23,345 nt of DNA from an uncultured Prevotella sp. (GTDB lineage Bacteria; Bacteroidota; Bacteroidia; Bacteroidales; Bacteroidaceae). A program made the position numbers and the translations under genes. The notes under the pieces were generated by a model. That model did no database searches. It saw only the letters and a list, made by a program, of their open reading frames with translations, and was not told the DNA's origin. Every line of letters starts with the position of its first letter. Within the stretch, counting starts at the first letter, position 1. Positions 7,774 through 16,837 of this stretch are shown here, one piece after another. The stretch is from assembly GCA_934256705.1 (NCBI GenBank), contig CAKQPF010000055.1, positions 1-23,345 of the forward strand, in the 5' to 3' direction.

Positions 7774-10338
7774 TTACTTTCTCAGGCTTTCCTTGCCTCC
7801 GAGATACTGCTGGCTGTAGCCTCCGAAGTCTATTATCACCTTTTCGAGGACTATGCGCGGGTCATCAGGAGTGAAAGTGAGGGTGTAGATGCCGTCTGCT
7901 GAAGAGCCGAGTGGCAGTTCTACGGTCTTCTCCACTACGCGGCGTGCCACAGTAGGATAATATACGTTGTAGATATTCTCAGAATTCTCGTTGAGGTTTC
8001 CGTTGAAATTGACGGTCTGCGGTTTGCCTCCATTGAGCGAAACGGTGTATGTCATACCTCCCTTATTGAGGTAATCGAGGGTCGATTTGGTGATGATATG
8101 CACCTTTGCACGCACTGCATCGCGGGTCTTGTGGTCGTAGCGGAAGCGGTAAGTCAGCGAACCTTCATCGCTCTGGCGCGTCATTCCGCTGAGGGTACGG
8201 CCCATAAACGGTATCTCCATCCATTCTCCGGTGGCGGAATTGTAATGCGCAGCCTCCATTGAGACATAGCCTCTGCCGTCTTCATCGAAGATATTCTTCA
8301 CGTCATTTGCACGATATACCTTTGGCTGAGTGTCCTTCTTGAAGGCATCATTCCATGATGTATAGCCGATATGCTTCTGTATCATCATGCCATTCCATTT
8401 GCCTCCTGCTATCTCCTTATTATATATAGCCATGAGTTGACCGTCACGCTGGAATGCTTTCTCGCATTTTTCTGCCCACTCATCCATAGCGGCATCGCCC
8501 TTCTGATGGAGAGCATGGTTCATTGCTTGGGCATAATACATCTGGTGAAGGGTGGACATGAGCTGCACTGGGAAGAGCACTGACTGGAAATATGCGTCCT
8601 TTGCAGCGGCTGGAATACGGCTATACTGACTGAGAGCTTCTATCTCCAGCGACTTATATTGATCGACCACTTCCTCCCATTCGCATCCTCCGCCTATCTT
8701 GCCTGATGGCTGGAGCGAATAGGTATTGGCGTCAAGCATCTCTGGAGTGCATCGTCCATTATACTTGCAGAGAAGATTGAAGATGCGGGAAGCTTCGTCA
8801 GCCTCTTTTTCTCCCACTATATCGAGGAAGAAACAGCGTATATGCGACATAGGAACCACTTTGCTGTCTGCCTTCATCTTGAGGTCATCATCCACGCCAT
8901 TCCATGCAAGGTCGAGGAAGAGCTGTATAGGATATTCCATCGGTTTGAGGTCGCCTACATTGAGAATCCAAAGCTTGTCGATGCCATTATTGTATGCCAA
9001 GGCGAGCTGTTCCCACATATTCTGCACTGGAGTGACATTCAAAAGCTTGCTATTGCGTGGTGCTCCTACGTAATCCACGTGGTAATAGAGTCCCCAACCG
9101 CCCTTGCGCTGGCGTTCTTTCACAGTAGGCACACGGCGTACGTTGCCCCAGTTGTCGTCACAAAGGAGGATAGTGATGTCATCAGGCACTCTCATGCCGT
9201 CGTCATAATAGTCCTGCACCTCTTTATATAGTGCCCACATCTGCGGCACTTGGCTTGCTTTCTTGCCACGAGCCTTACTGATAAGCTTGCGCTGATTGGC
9301 AATGACGCTCTCCAGAAGCTTGACATTACGCTCCTCACTCATAGCCATGTCACCATCGCCACGCATTCCTATGGTCACGATATCCTCGGTATTCTTGTTG
9401 CGTTCCACGCCTCCATACCAGAAACGGTCAAGGTTTTCCTTGTTAGTAGCGTAGTCCCATTTGCCTCCTTGCTCCCTGCGGCTCTTGAGATCCTGCTTGT
9501 CTGCATTCGGATTATCAGAGTGGCCATGCCATTCTTTCTGAGAGCGGCACATCGGTTCATGGTGGCTTGTGCCTATCATAATGCCCATTTCATCGGCGAT
9601 TTTGCCATTTTCCGGGTCGTCGGCATAGAATGCCCAGCCCCACATGGCAGGCCAAATATAGTTGCCTTTCAAGCGAAGAAGAAGCTCAAAGACCTTCTCA
9701 TAGAATTTATGTCCACCATAGTTGGTGCCGAATGTGTTCTTCACCCATGTGGTAAGGCATGGCGCTTCGTCATTGAGGAATATGCCTCTGTAGCGCACAG
9801 CCGGCTCGCCGTCAGTGTAGATGCCACTGTTCACGTAGATATCCTTATGCTTTGCCACAGGCACATCCATCCAGTAATACCATGGGGAGACACCTATCTG
9901 ACGACTCAATTCATATATTCCGTATATCGTGCCGCGGCGGTCGCTGCCTGCTATGACGAGCTTGCCGTCAACAATGGTGATGATGTATTTCTCAGTCTTG
10001 CCCTTCAACTGGCGCGCATCTATCTTGCCCTGCTTTGCCAACTGGTCTATCAGAGCACTGGAGCCGAGGGTTCCCACTACGATTCCGCTGCCTTCAGCGG
10101 CTGAAGTCATGGTCACTGCGCTTCCATTGACAGCCTTGAAGTCATTGCAGAGATTCTTCAGCGCGAGCTTCACGCCGATATTGTCATTGTCACTGACTGC
10201 AATCTTCAGCGAAGAGTTTTGGGTACACAGTCTGATATCGCCCTTGTCAAACGTCACGAACTGGTCTGCCGCCACGACATTAGCAAGCGACAGAAACGAG
10301 ATAGCCACTCCGGCTATTATTGATTTGAGTTGTATCAT
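7774..10338 (-). CDS. GH115 xylan alpha-1,2-glucuronidase
   Basis: An 854-aa protein of family GH115, whose members remove glucuronic acid or 4-O-methylglucuronic acid from internal xylose residues of polymeric xylan or long xylo-oligosaccharides. Residues 1-24 are a signal peptide (NVVAA). An N-terminal alpha/beta domain (about 25-175, with GSDRRGTIYGIYELS) precedes the catalytic domain, marked by YRGIFLNDEAP (183-193), GNYIWPAMW (225-233) and GTSHHEPM (256-263). The last ~165 residues are the family's C-terminal beta-sandwich (MEAAHYN, ending IDFGGYSQQYLGG). Length is as expected for full family members. It lacks a T9SS-like tail, so periplasmic action is inferred. A TAATTTTG box lies about 60 bp upstream of the start. 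This is the strongest single indicator that the locus targets glucuronoxylan. Confidence 0.95.
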   Translation of the reverse strand: MIQLKSIIAGVAISFLSLANVVAADQFVTFDKGDIRLCTQNSSLKIAVSDNDNIGVKLALKNLCNDFKAVNGSAVTMTSAAEGSGIVVGTLGSSALIDQLAKQGKIDARQLKGKTEKYIITIVDGKLVIAGSDRRGTIYGIYELSRQIGVSPWYYWMDVPVAKHKDIYVNSGIYTDGEPAVRYRGIFLNDEAPCLTTWVKNTFGTNYGGHKFYEKVFELLLRLKGNYIWPAMWGWAFYADDPENGKIADEMGIMIGTSHHEPMCRSQKEWHGHSDNPNADKQDLKSRREQGGKWDYATNKENLDRFWYGGVERNKNTEDIVTIGMRGDGDMAMSEERNVKLLESVIANQRKLISKARGKKASQVPQMWALYKEVQDYYDDGMRVPDDITILLCDDNWGNVRRVPTVKERQRKGGWGLYYHVDYVGAPRNSKLLNVTPVQNMWEQLALAYNNGIDKLWILNVGDLKPMEYPIQLFLDLAWNGVDDDLKMKADSKVVPMSHIRCFFLDIVGEKEADEASRIFNLLCKYNGRCTPEMLDANTYSLQPSGKIGGGCEWEEVVDQYKSLEIEALSQYSRIPAAAKDAYFQSVLFPVQLMSTLHQMYYAQAMNHALHQKGDAAMDEWAEKCEKAFQRDGQLMAIYNKEIAGGKWNGMMIQKHIGYTSWNDAFKKDTQPKVYRANDVKNIFDEDGRGYVSMEAAHYNSATGEWMEIPFMGRTLSGMTRQSDEGSLTYRFRYDHKTRDAVRAKVHIITKSTLDYLNKGGMTYTVSLNGGKPQTVNFNGNLNENSENIYNVYYPTVARRVVEKTVELPLGSSADGIYTLTFTPDDPRIVLEKVIIDFGGYSQQYLGGKESLRK

Positions 10339-10397
10339 CAGGTATAGTTTTTATTTGATTAGTTTTATTCTTATTTCATTGCATTATTTATCGACTG

Positions 10398-10405
10398 CAA
10401 AATTA
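10398..10405 (-). promoter_or_regulatory. -7 box of the GH115 promoter
   Basis: On the minus strand this reads TAATTTTG followed by C, matching the Bacteroidota sigma-ABfr -7 consensus TAnnTTTG. The start codon is about 60 bp downstream. No convincing TTTG -33 box was seen at 19-21 nt, so strength is uncertain. Confidence 0.6.
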
Positions 10406-10513
10406 TGAAGAAAATCCGTCTTTCCCACCCTAAAAAATACCATACACTTTCTATATTGTTCCATTTTTGAAGAAAAAAGGCGAAAACAGCGATGAAATGG
10501 ATAAAAACAACAA

Positions 10514-10552
10514 GACTGGCAACCCGAGCATCCTGTGCTCAAGCTACCAGTC
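10514..10552 (-). terminator. Terminator of the 560-aa protein gene
   Basis: GACTGG (10514-10519) pairs with CCAGTC (10547-10552), and inside it GAGCA (10526-10530) pairs with TGCTC (10536-10540) on the same axis, leaving an internal bulge and a 5-nt loop. On the minus strand the hairpin is followed by TTGTTGTTTTTATCC. It lies about 57 bp past the 560-aa stop and before the GH115 promoter, so GH115 appears to be a separate transcription unit. Confidence 0.75.
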
Positions 10553-10609
10553 CCAATCTGTCTGTCATCCCCGGTTTCAGGGAATTATATATACCTTATT
10601 ATTGCATTA

Positions 10610-12292
10610 TTACTTAATCACCTTCACGCGCTTGCCGTTGGAATAGGTAATGATATTGATGCCCTTCTGGAGAGTATTCACCTTTGCGCCGTTGGCAGTC
10701 ACGATGCTTACGATTTCAGAACCAGCCTCTGCGCTGTCGATACCTGTAGCTGTACCGTTCTGCTGATTGTTTTCTGTAGTGTCAGAAGGTGCATCTACCA
10801 TTCCATGGTCTGGGCGAGTAGCTGACTCGATGCCTCCTTCTGGAGCCTTGTCAGGGTCGTATGGAGAACCTTCCACCTCGATAAAGCCGGCATCTTCCAC
10901 TGAAATCGGGCTGTCTGTAACAGTAAGGCTCTCAAGAGAAGAATTAACAGGGAGATAACAAGAACCTGCAGGAACTGCTGTAGGAGCACTTACTGCCACC
11001 CACTTGGTACCATCATAGAGGTAATTGTTGCCCTTTTCCGGTACATCTACGGTCTTTGCTTCTGATACTGGCACGAGAATATTGGTGATTTTAGCATCTG
11101 ATGCCTTCACTACAGGGATGGTAATGCTGACAGCATCAGAGTTACTCTTGAGGATAAGACCTGTATTTGCAGGCACAGTACCTTCCACCTTCTTCATATA
11201 TACCTTACCATCGCGAGCGTCAGGAACGATATATGCCTCGACACCTGTCATGTTAGTGAAGTCAAGAGCCTTGTCGGAAGAGAAATGACGGAAGCCGTTT
11301 ATTGCCTTTGCCACGCCTGACTGACCATTCTTTGTAGCGTAAGCATAATCCACTGTCACTACACCAGCAGCGCCTATTACCCACGAATTGGCAGATTTCA
11401 CGCCTTTGAGATATGGATAACCGGCTACTTTCACGGTATATACTCCTGGCTTTGTGATGACATAAGGCTGGGTAAAGTCCGCTGTCTCATACTGTTCTGC
11501 AGGGTATGGATAAAGAGTTGTCACTCCATTGTTCCAGAGCCATACACGAAGAGCGGTACCTCCATTGGTCACTTTTGACACTACAAAAGAAATAGACTCA
11601 TAACCAGAAATGGTGACATGTGTGGCTTCGCCGCTTCCATCACCATCACCGAAATTCAATTTCTGTGATTCGAAGTCCTTAGGATAAGTGACAGTGGATG
11701 CCCAATTGGCATTTGTTCCGGTGAGAGTCTTGAGATCTGTCAAGCCCATTGGATAAAGAGTGATAGGATCTGGAGCGAAGTTTTCCTCTGCTATCTTGTA
11801 AGTTGTAGGCTTGTTCCATCCAAACTGCCATCCGGAATTGAAGGTTTCGCCATTCTCGAAATCGCCATCAGCCACGAGATTCTCAGTCGTTCCTTCCTTT
11901 ACAAGGACGATATCATCCATAAAGAGTTTTCCTTCCATCGTTCCGAATTTGAAAGAAAGATTGGCGATATTGCAATTTGCGGTGAATGAAACCGTTTTCT
12001 CTGAGAAGTTTCCATCAATAGGGAAGCCAGTATACAGGGTCTGATCTTTGTCTTCTGCATCTTTTCCGGAAGGCCAGAAACACATAGTCTCGAAAGCCTC
12101 ATCTGTAGTGGAAGCCTTCAGTGTCAGGACATATTTCTCTCCCTGTACCAGAGGTGTGGCGAGCTTATAGTCAACGCCCCAATCCCATGCGTTAGTTTTC
12201 TTTGCTGAGGTGCTGATCTCAAACAAATGGTTTACTGCGGACACACTGCCGAAAAAGCAAAGTGCTGCAATCAAAGTAAATAGTTTTTTCAT
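10610..12292 (-). CDS. Secreted 560-aa probable glycan-binding protein with T9SS-type tail
   Basis: No enzyme motif was found. Residues 1-19 are a signal peptide (FGSVSA). Residues about 20-133 are a CBM4/9-like beta-sandwich (YVLTLKA, LFMDDIVLVKEG). NLVADGDFENG (138-148) resembles the start of a second such module. Residues about 180-320 are another beta-rich region (ISFVVSKV, ALRVWLWNNG). Residues about 330-460 resemble a domain frequent in Prevotella secreted proteins (HFSSDKALDFTNMTGVEAYI, VPANTGLILK). An acidic, Pro/Thr/Asn/Gln-rich linker (470-515) leads to a sorting-like tail (528-560, LQKGINIITYSNGKRVKVIK). It has its own -7 box and terminator, and lies between the 1301-aa gene and GH115. 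A role in capturing xylan at the cell surface is inferred from context only. Confidence 0.75.
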   Translation of the reverse strand: MKKLFTLIAALCFFGSVSAVNHLFEISTSAKKTNAWDWGVDYKLATPLVQGEKYVLTLKASTTDEAFETMCFWPSGKDAEDKDQTLYTGFPIDGNFSEKTVSFTANCNIANLSFKFGTMEGKLFMDDIVLVKEGTTENLVADGDFENGETFNSGWQFGWNKPTTYKIAEENFAPDPITLYPMGLTDLKTLTGTNANWASTVTYPKDFESQKLNFGDGDGSGEATHVTISGYESISFVVSKVTNGGTALRVWLWNNGVTTLYPYPAEQYETADFTQPYVITKPGVYTVKVAGYPYLKGVKSANSWVIGAAGVVTVDYAYATKNGQSGVAKAINGFRHFSSDKALDFTNMTGVEAYIVPDARDGKVYMKKVEGTVPANTGLILKSNSDAVSITIPVVKASDAKITNILVPVSEAKTVDVPEKGNNYLYDGTKWVAVSAPTAVPAGSCYLPVNSSLESLTVTDSPISVEDAGFIEVEGSPYDPDKAPEGGIESATRPDHGMVDAPSDTTENNQQNGTATGIDSAEAGSEIVSIVTANGAKVNTLQKGINIITYSNGKRVKVIK

Positions 12293-12344
12293 ACGATAAT
12301 TGTTTAGTTATTTAATGAGTTAGATCTTTCGTTATTTCTGATTG

Positions 12345-12352
12345 CAAAGTTA
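12345..12352 (-). promoter_or_regulatory. -7 box of the 560-aa protein promoter
   Basis: The minus strand reads TAACTTTG followed by C, a match to TAnnTTTG. It lies about 53 bp before the start codon. No well-spaced -33 TTTG was found. Confidence 0.6.
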
Positions 12353-12521
12353 TATAAAAGCGGAAACAATCGGTTTCATCGGTGTTTCATAAACTTTCTC
12401 TAATGTAACATAATGCAATATTTTTGTGATTATGTCCCTGTAATCGTGAGGATTCAATGCTATTTGGACCTGATACCATCGTTTCTTATGAGAGAAACAC
12501 AAAATATCCTCTGATAATCTA

Positions 12522-12559
12522 TAAAGAAAATCCCCGGCAATACATGGATTACCGGGGAT
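12522..12559 (-). terminator. Intrinsic terminator of the 1301-aa gene
   Basis: On the minus strand ATCCCCGGTAAT and ATTGCCGGGGAT form a 12-bp stem with one G-U pair and a 6-nt loop, followed by TTTTCTTT. On the plus strand the wobble becomes a C-A mismatch, which supports minus-strand use. It lies about 120 bp after the stop. Confidence 0.85.
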
Positions 12560-12678
12560 ATTTCTACAAGCAAGTGGCGGATAAACCGTTATTATCATGC
12601 GCCACTTCCTGACTTACAGATCATCATAACCTGATACATGATTCACATTATCAGCATCATGATAGATAAGGTCTGTCA

Positions 12679-15600
12679 TTACTTTACCACAACCTTTGAA
12701 ATCCTGGTGTAGCCGTTTGCCCACTTCTGGACCATGATGGCAACGCCCTTAGGAGATGCAGTCTGACGACCGTTGAGGTCATAGTACACTTCTGATACTG
12801 GATTTCCTTCCGGTGCTACCTCTGCATTCTTGATGCCAGCAGCCACTTCTTCATTAAGAGCCTTGGCAGCAGCGGCATAATCGAAGCCTGATGCCTTGCC
12901 TACGATCTTCAGAGTAGCATTATCTACCTTACCGAAGCAAGCCTTTGCCATCTTGGCACCGATGGAAATGGAACCGTAGTTGCCATCTATAACAGGAACA
13001 ACATTCTCAAATTCGATAGGTGTAGTAGTATCACGAACGTAATTTCCTTGTTCATTAGGAGCAAAGATCTTCTGCTCTTCACCTACTACAGCATAGCATT
13101 CAGGAACATTATTATCATCCGCCTTGTCGGAACCAATGACAATTGAGGCTGTGTAATTAGCCACAGGGATGTTGTTGACGAGCTGATCTACAGTGTAATT
13201 GAATGTACCCCATGGAGTACATACTGCACAGTCATAGTATGGTTCCGTCACAGATGCACCCTTCTGTCCCCATATTTTTGACCAAAGAGACTGGATATTA
13301 CCGCTTTCCACTGCGATGTTCCAACCAGGGAAATCCGTTGTCTCAGCCGGTGCATTCTCCTTGTCGGCAGGTATTACAGTAGTGTTATAGAAGTTAGGAT
13401 TCTGTATCAGGAAAGAAGCATCGATGGTCTCTTCGACATCTTCCATCATGTTTTCATCAAAGACCTTGAAGTCATAGCCATCAGCAATCTTCTTATAGAG
13501 TTTTGCTGCATAGATAGTCTTCAACTGCTTTACGAGAACTTGATCATCAGAGATTGCATTACCGGCGGCAAGAACGGCTGGATGTCCATTCATTTCCGTA
13601 TCAAGAGCCACTACTGCAGCAGCAAGATCAGTAATCTGTTTTGTGATGAGAGGCACGCAATTCTTTACCATATTGGAGATAAGAGTTCCTTTATCGCCCA
13701 TTACATCCACAGCAGTCTGAAGAGCATCATCATCCAATGCTACATAGTCCACGTCCTTATAGTCATTATAAGCCTTTTCTACGACAGGATATTGTTCGAG
13801 TCCTTCAAATTTGGTACCCTTGGCATCATCCAGTCCTTTGACGATGGACTCAAGACAAGTAGGGAACTTGTCAATGTTGCCACGACGCTTAGCAGACTTA
13901 CTTACCATAGCATCAAGCTTGGCAAATGCATCTGTATATTCTGCAACAGTATGGAAATCAGGATTTGTGTACTCAGCTATCATGCTCTCAAGTGCATCAC
14001 GTGTGGTACCAGCATACTTGTCGCTGCTCTTTGCAGTCTCCAGCTCTTCCTTGGCAGGAGCGAGGTTCTTGTTCATCAATGACGCATAAGTGACTGCAAG
14101 TGACGATGTACTTTCAACAGTAACATTACCTACACAGCACTCTCCACCAGCGGTAAACTTGAGTATATACTTGCCTGCCTTAGGAGCATTCCAGAGGAAC
14201 TGTATCTTTTTAGCGTCAACTGAAGCATCGGTAGCACTGTTGCAATGCTCAGAAACCTCATCCTTTCGTGTATAAACAGGTGTACCTGTGATACCATCTT
14301 CCTGATTATATATATCAAGCTGTATAGAACATGGAGAGCCAGCAGCCTTCCATGCGATGATATTATAAGTCATCTGATACTTCGCATTCTTGAGATCAAG
14401 AGTCTGTTCCGGGAGGTCGCCTTCTACAGTACCGCCGTGATCGGTCTGGAGAAGGTATTCTCCGTATGTGGCATAAGCATTAGGTGCGAGATAGATAGCG
14501 GCGCCATTCATGTTCTTGTTTCCCATTGTCTTGACACGAGGACCACCACCACCGGTCCAGTCATCACCGCCCCAGTTGCAGTTTGCACCAGGATCACGCA
14601 TTCTACCATCATCACGATAGATCTTCCAACCAGTGCCATGTGCAGGCGCCTTGTCATTTCCTGCAGATACAAAGTCGCCCTTTGCTATTACTTCAGACTG
14701 GTCCTTATCGCCTTCTGTCTCCTGAACATTGTAGAGTTCGTAACCTCCTACATACATTCCATTAAATCCTGTGGTGAGGAGAGTGTATTTTACATGATAC
14801 TGTCCACCTGGAGAATTGAAACGAATAGCACAGTTCTCGAATCTGAAACCATCGTTATTACGGTTTGCTTCACCAGCCACAGCAGGAGTAAACTGACTTG
14901 TTGCCACTACTTCATTTGCACTATTGAGGACATCCACCTGAATGCTTGAAGAATTAGACCAATATGCCAAGAGAGAACGAATCTCTACATCGCCGGCAGG
15001 GATTTCCATAGCAGGAGTTATTACCGCACCATTCATAGCGCCTTCTTCAAGGTTGCTGCCATTAGCACGGGTGTAGATACCCTTTCCTTGCGGTGCCTTT
15101 GTGGACAAAACACGACCGCCACTGCCATAAGAGCTGCCAGATGTGCGCTCTTCTCCATCGGAATAGACTGTCCATCCTTCTGGTATTCCGCCTTCTGTAG
15201 CATCTGAGAATGTGCAGGAACCAGCTGGAGTATAGATGGTTTCAGACACTTTCACCTTACCAACCTCGAATGTCAGCATAGCATTCTGGCTTTCTGTACC
15301 CATTGAAGTCACGACATTCTCAAGAGTTACAGAGTAAGAACCTTTGGCAAAAGCACCACTTTCATTTACGAATGTCAGTGTCTTTGTAAGTTCTGGAGTA
15401 CCTTCCTTAAGCTTGAGAACTGTTCCGTCAGAAAGCTTTGCCACAGGTCCGTCATTTGAAGTGTTCTTTCCTGAGAATACTTCCTTATCGAATGTGAAGG
15501 AAACCTCTGAGACTCCTTCGAGTCCGAACGAACCATCAATTGGCGTTGTTGCAACACACTGAGCCTCACTATAGATCCATGAAGTGATGGATTCATCCTC

Positions 15601-16584
15601 ATTGAAGCTTTCTTTGTATTCTGCCTTGTCCTTGAAGCTGAGCACTCCGCCCTGGATAGCTTCGCCTTCAGCGTACTGGAGGCCGCCTTCTGCAGGATTG
15701 TTGTATTCCACTTCCACCTGACCTTCTTCCACATCGTTCGCAAGGAAGATGTAAAGATAGCCGTCAGTACGTGCTTCTACTGACTCGATTTCGGCTTCTG
15801 TGCCGTCCACCTTTACGGTAACGCAGTCATTTGGCAGGAGATAATATCCCTTGGATGCTGCAAGCGTCTTGGCGTTTGTGGAATATCCGAGGTCAACACG
15901 GATTGTATTACCTCTATATATAATACCTGCCACATTAGCTTCCACGAGATTTACCTCGTCGAGATAGTAGTCGCCGGAATTGAATACATTGAATGTAGCG
16001 AAGTACTTTCCCTTGTTTTCCTCTGCATAAGTTTCCTTATCAGCGCACTGCTCGTCGTACTTAGCATCCTGGTTTGCCTTGTCTGCAAAGTAATACATGA
16101 GATTATAGGTCTCATATTCATCAGGATTGAAGTATGACACCTCTCTATACTGGTCCTTGTCGCCAGCACCGAGGATGGAGATATCAGCATTTTCGACACC
16201 CTGCATGAGTCCAACCTTCATCTTTGACTTTGTTTCCGTCTCTCCATCAGTAAAGGTATTTGAACCTTTGAATCGGAAAGAGAGGCGATAGCTCTTGCCT
16301 GCCTCAAGCGGAAGGTTGCGGAACTTCACGGCGCGACGCCAGAAATTGCTGGTGTTAGGCACATCTGAGCTGTTGAAGAAGTTAAGGCATTTGCCTTCAG
16401 CACCGCCTTCGACGATTGACCATTCATCGCCTTCTTCCTTGTTGATCTCCTCATAGTAGCCGACATCGGTAGGCTGTTTGGTCTGTGCAGCCTCGAAACT
16501 TTCATGGAACACTGGTACCTGTGCTTGTGCAACAAGACCACAGGAGAGCATTGCTCCAAGGCTAAGTAGATTTTTGAACTTCAT
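12679..16584 (-). CDS. Large secreted multidomain protein (1301 aa), probable surface glycan-binding, T9SS-type tail
   Basis: No catalytic motif was recognised. Order of parts: signal peptide 1-21 (VAQAQ); CBM4/9-like sandwich 22-215 (FHESFE, SYRLSFRFKG, YYLDEVNLVEA); Ig-like domains about 218-310 and 345-445 (VSFTFDKEVFSG, SYSVTLENV); two related beta modules 455-620 and 632-825, each with a GW near the start and a Gly-rich GGRV or GGPRV motif; a helical FIVAR-like spacer about 830-1055; a second CBM4/9-like module 1056-1230 (FLIQNPNF, FPGWNI); a short helix; and a sorting-like tail 1263-1301 (VYYDLNGR, RISKVVVK). The module at 632-825 resembles the last module of GH98. The helical rod may lift binding domains from the surface. 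It has its own -7 box and terminator. Function is inferred from architecture and neighbours. Confidence 0.75.
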   Translation of the reverse strand: MKFKNLLSLGAMLSCGLVAQAQVPVFHESFEAAQTKQPTDVGYYEEINKEEGDEWSIVEGGAEGKCLNFFNSSDVPNTSNFWRRAVKFRNLPLEAGKSYRLSFRFKGSNTFTDGETETKSKMKVGLMQGVENADISILGAGDKDQYREVSYFNPDEYETYNLMYYFADKANQDAKYDEQCADKETYAEENKGKYFATFNVFNSGDYYLDEVNLVEANVAGIIYRGNTIRVDLGYSTNAKTLAASKGYYLLPNDCVTVKVDGTEAEIESVEARTDGYLYIFLANDVEEGQVEVEYNNPAEGGLQYAEGEAIQGGVLSFKDKAEYKESFNEDESITSWIYSEAQCVATTPIDGSFGLEGVSEVSFTFDKEVFSGKNTSNDGPVAKLSDGTVLKLKEGTPELTKTLTFVNESGAFAKGSYSVTLENVVTSMGTESQNAMLTFEVGKVKVSETIYTPAGSCTFSDATEGGIPEGWTVYSDGEERTSGSSYGSGGRVLSTKAPQGKGIYTRANGSNLEEGAMNGAVITPAMEIPAGDVEIRSLLAYWSNSSSIQVDVLNSANEVVATSQFTPAVAGEANRNNDGFRFENCAIRFNSPGGQYHVKYTLLTTGFNGMYVGGYELYNVQETEGDKDQSEVIAKGDFVSAGNDKAPAHGTGWKIYRDDGRMRDPGANCNWGGDDWTGGGGPRVKTMGNKNMNGAAIYLAPNAYATYGEYLLQTDHGGTVEGDLPEQTLDLKNAKYQMTYNIIAWKAAGSPCSIQLDIYNQEDGITGTPVYTRKDEVSEHCNSATDASVDAKKIQFLWNAPKAGKYILKFTAGGECCVGNVTVESTSSLAVTYASLMNKNLAPAKEELETAKSSDKYAGTTRDALESMIAEYTNPDFHTVAEYTDAFAKLDAMVSKSAKRRGNIDKFPTCLESIVKGLDDAKGTKFEGLEQYPVVEKAYNDYKDVDYVALDDDALQTAVDVMGDKGTLISNMVKNCVPLITKQITDLAAAVVALDTEMNGHPAVLAAGNAISDDQVLVKQLKTIYAAKLYKKIADGYDFKVFDENMMEDVEETIDASFLIQNPNFYNTTVIPADKENAPAETTDFPGWNIAVESGNIQSLWSKIWGQKGASVTEPYYDCAVCTPWGTFNYTVDQLVNNIPVANYTASIVIGSDKADDNNVPECYAVVGEEQKIFAPNEQGNYVRDTTTPIEFENVVPVIDGNYGSISIGAKMAKACFGKVDNATLKIVGKASGFDYAAAAKALNEEVAAGIKNAEVAPEGNPVSEVYYDLNGRQTASPKGVAIMVQKWANGYTRISKVVVK

Positions 16585-16677
16585 AATTAATTGAGTTTAG
16601 TTTAGTAATATTGATTTGTTTGTTTTTTTCTTTGGGAATTGTCAGAAGTCTTTTTACCGTTCTTGAATTCTTGTTTG

Positions 16678-16685
16678 CAAAATTA
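16678..16685 (-). promoter_or_regulatory. -7 box of the 1301-aa gene promoter
   Basis: The minus strand reads TAATTTTG followed by C, matching TAnnTTTG, about 94 bp before the start codon. A -33 TTTG is not clear. The implied leader is about 85 nt. Confidence 0.6.
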
Positions 16686-16823
16686 CATTATTTATATCAT
16701 AAACAGTTTCGCATTTGCGTCAACAACTTTTTCTCATGTAACATATTGCGGTTTTTTCGTTGAAATGGTACAAAATCGAAGGAAAATGATACAGAAAAAG
16801 CAGTGTTATTTCAAAAAAGTTTG

Positions 16824-16831
16824 TACCTTTG
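16824..16831 (+). promoter_or_regulatory. -7 box of the small RNA/leader promoter
   Basis: TACCTTTG followed by C, within GTTTGTACCTTTGCACC, is a strong match to the Bacteroidota -7 box. Expected transcription start is about 16838. The -33 element is weak. Confidence 0.65.
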
Positions 16832-16837
16832 CACCAG

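Larger units (their letters stand above)
12293..12678. other. Intergenic region between the 560-aa and 1301-aa genes
   Basis: This 386-bp stretch has no credible gene. It holds the 560-aa promoter box, the terminator of the 1301-aa gene (12530-12559) and an 8-bp hairpin, AAGTGGCG (12572-12579) with CGCCACTT (12600-12607) around a 20-nt loop, that precedes the terminator on the minus strand. I see nothing else structured between about 12360 and 12520. Confidence 0.6.

Noticed and set aside
9250..10104. 284-aa plus-strand open frame opposite GH115
   Set aside because: Antisense to GH115 and not protein-like; other antisense frames over GH98 were rejected for the same reason.
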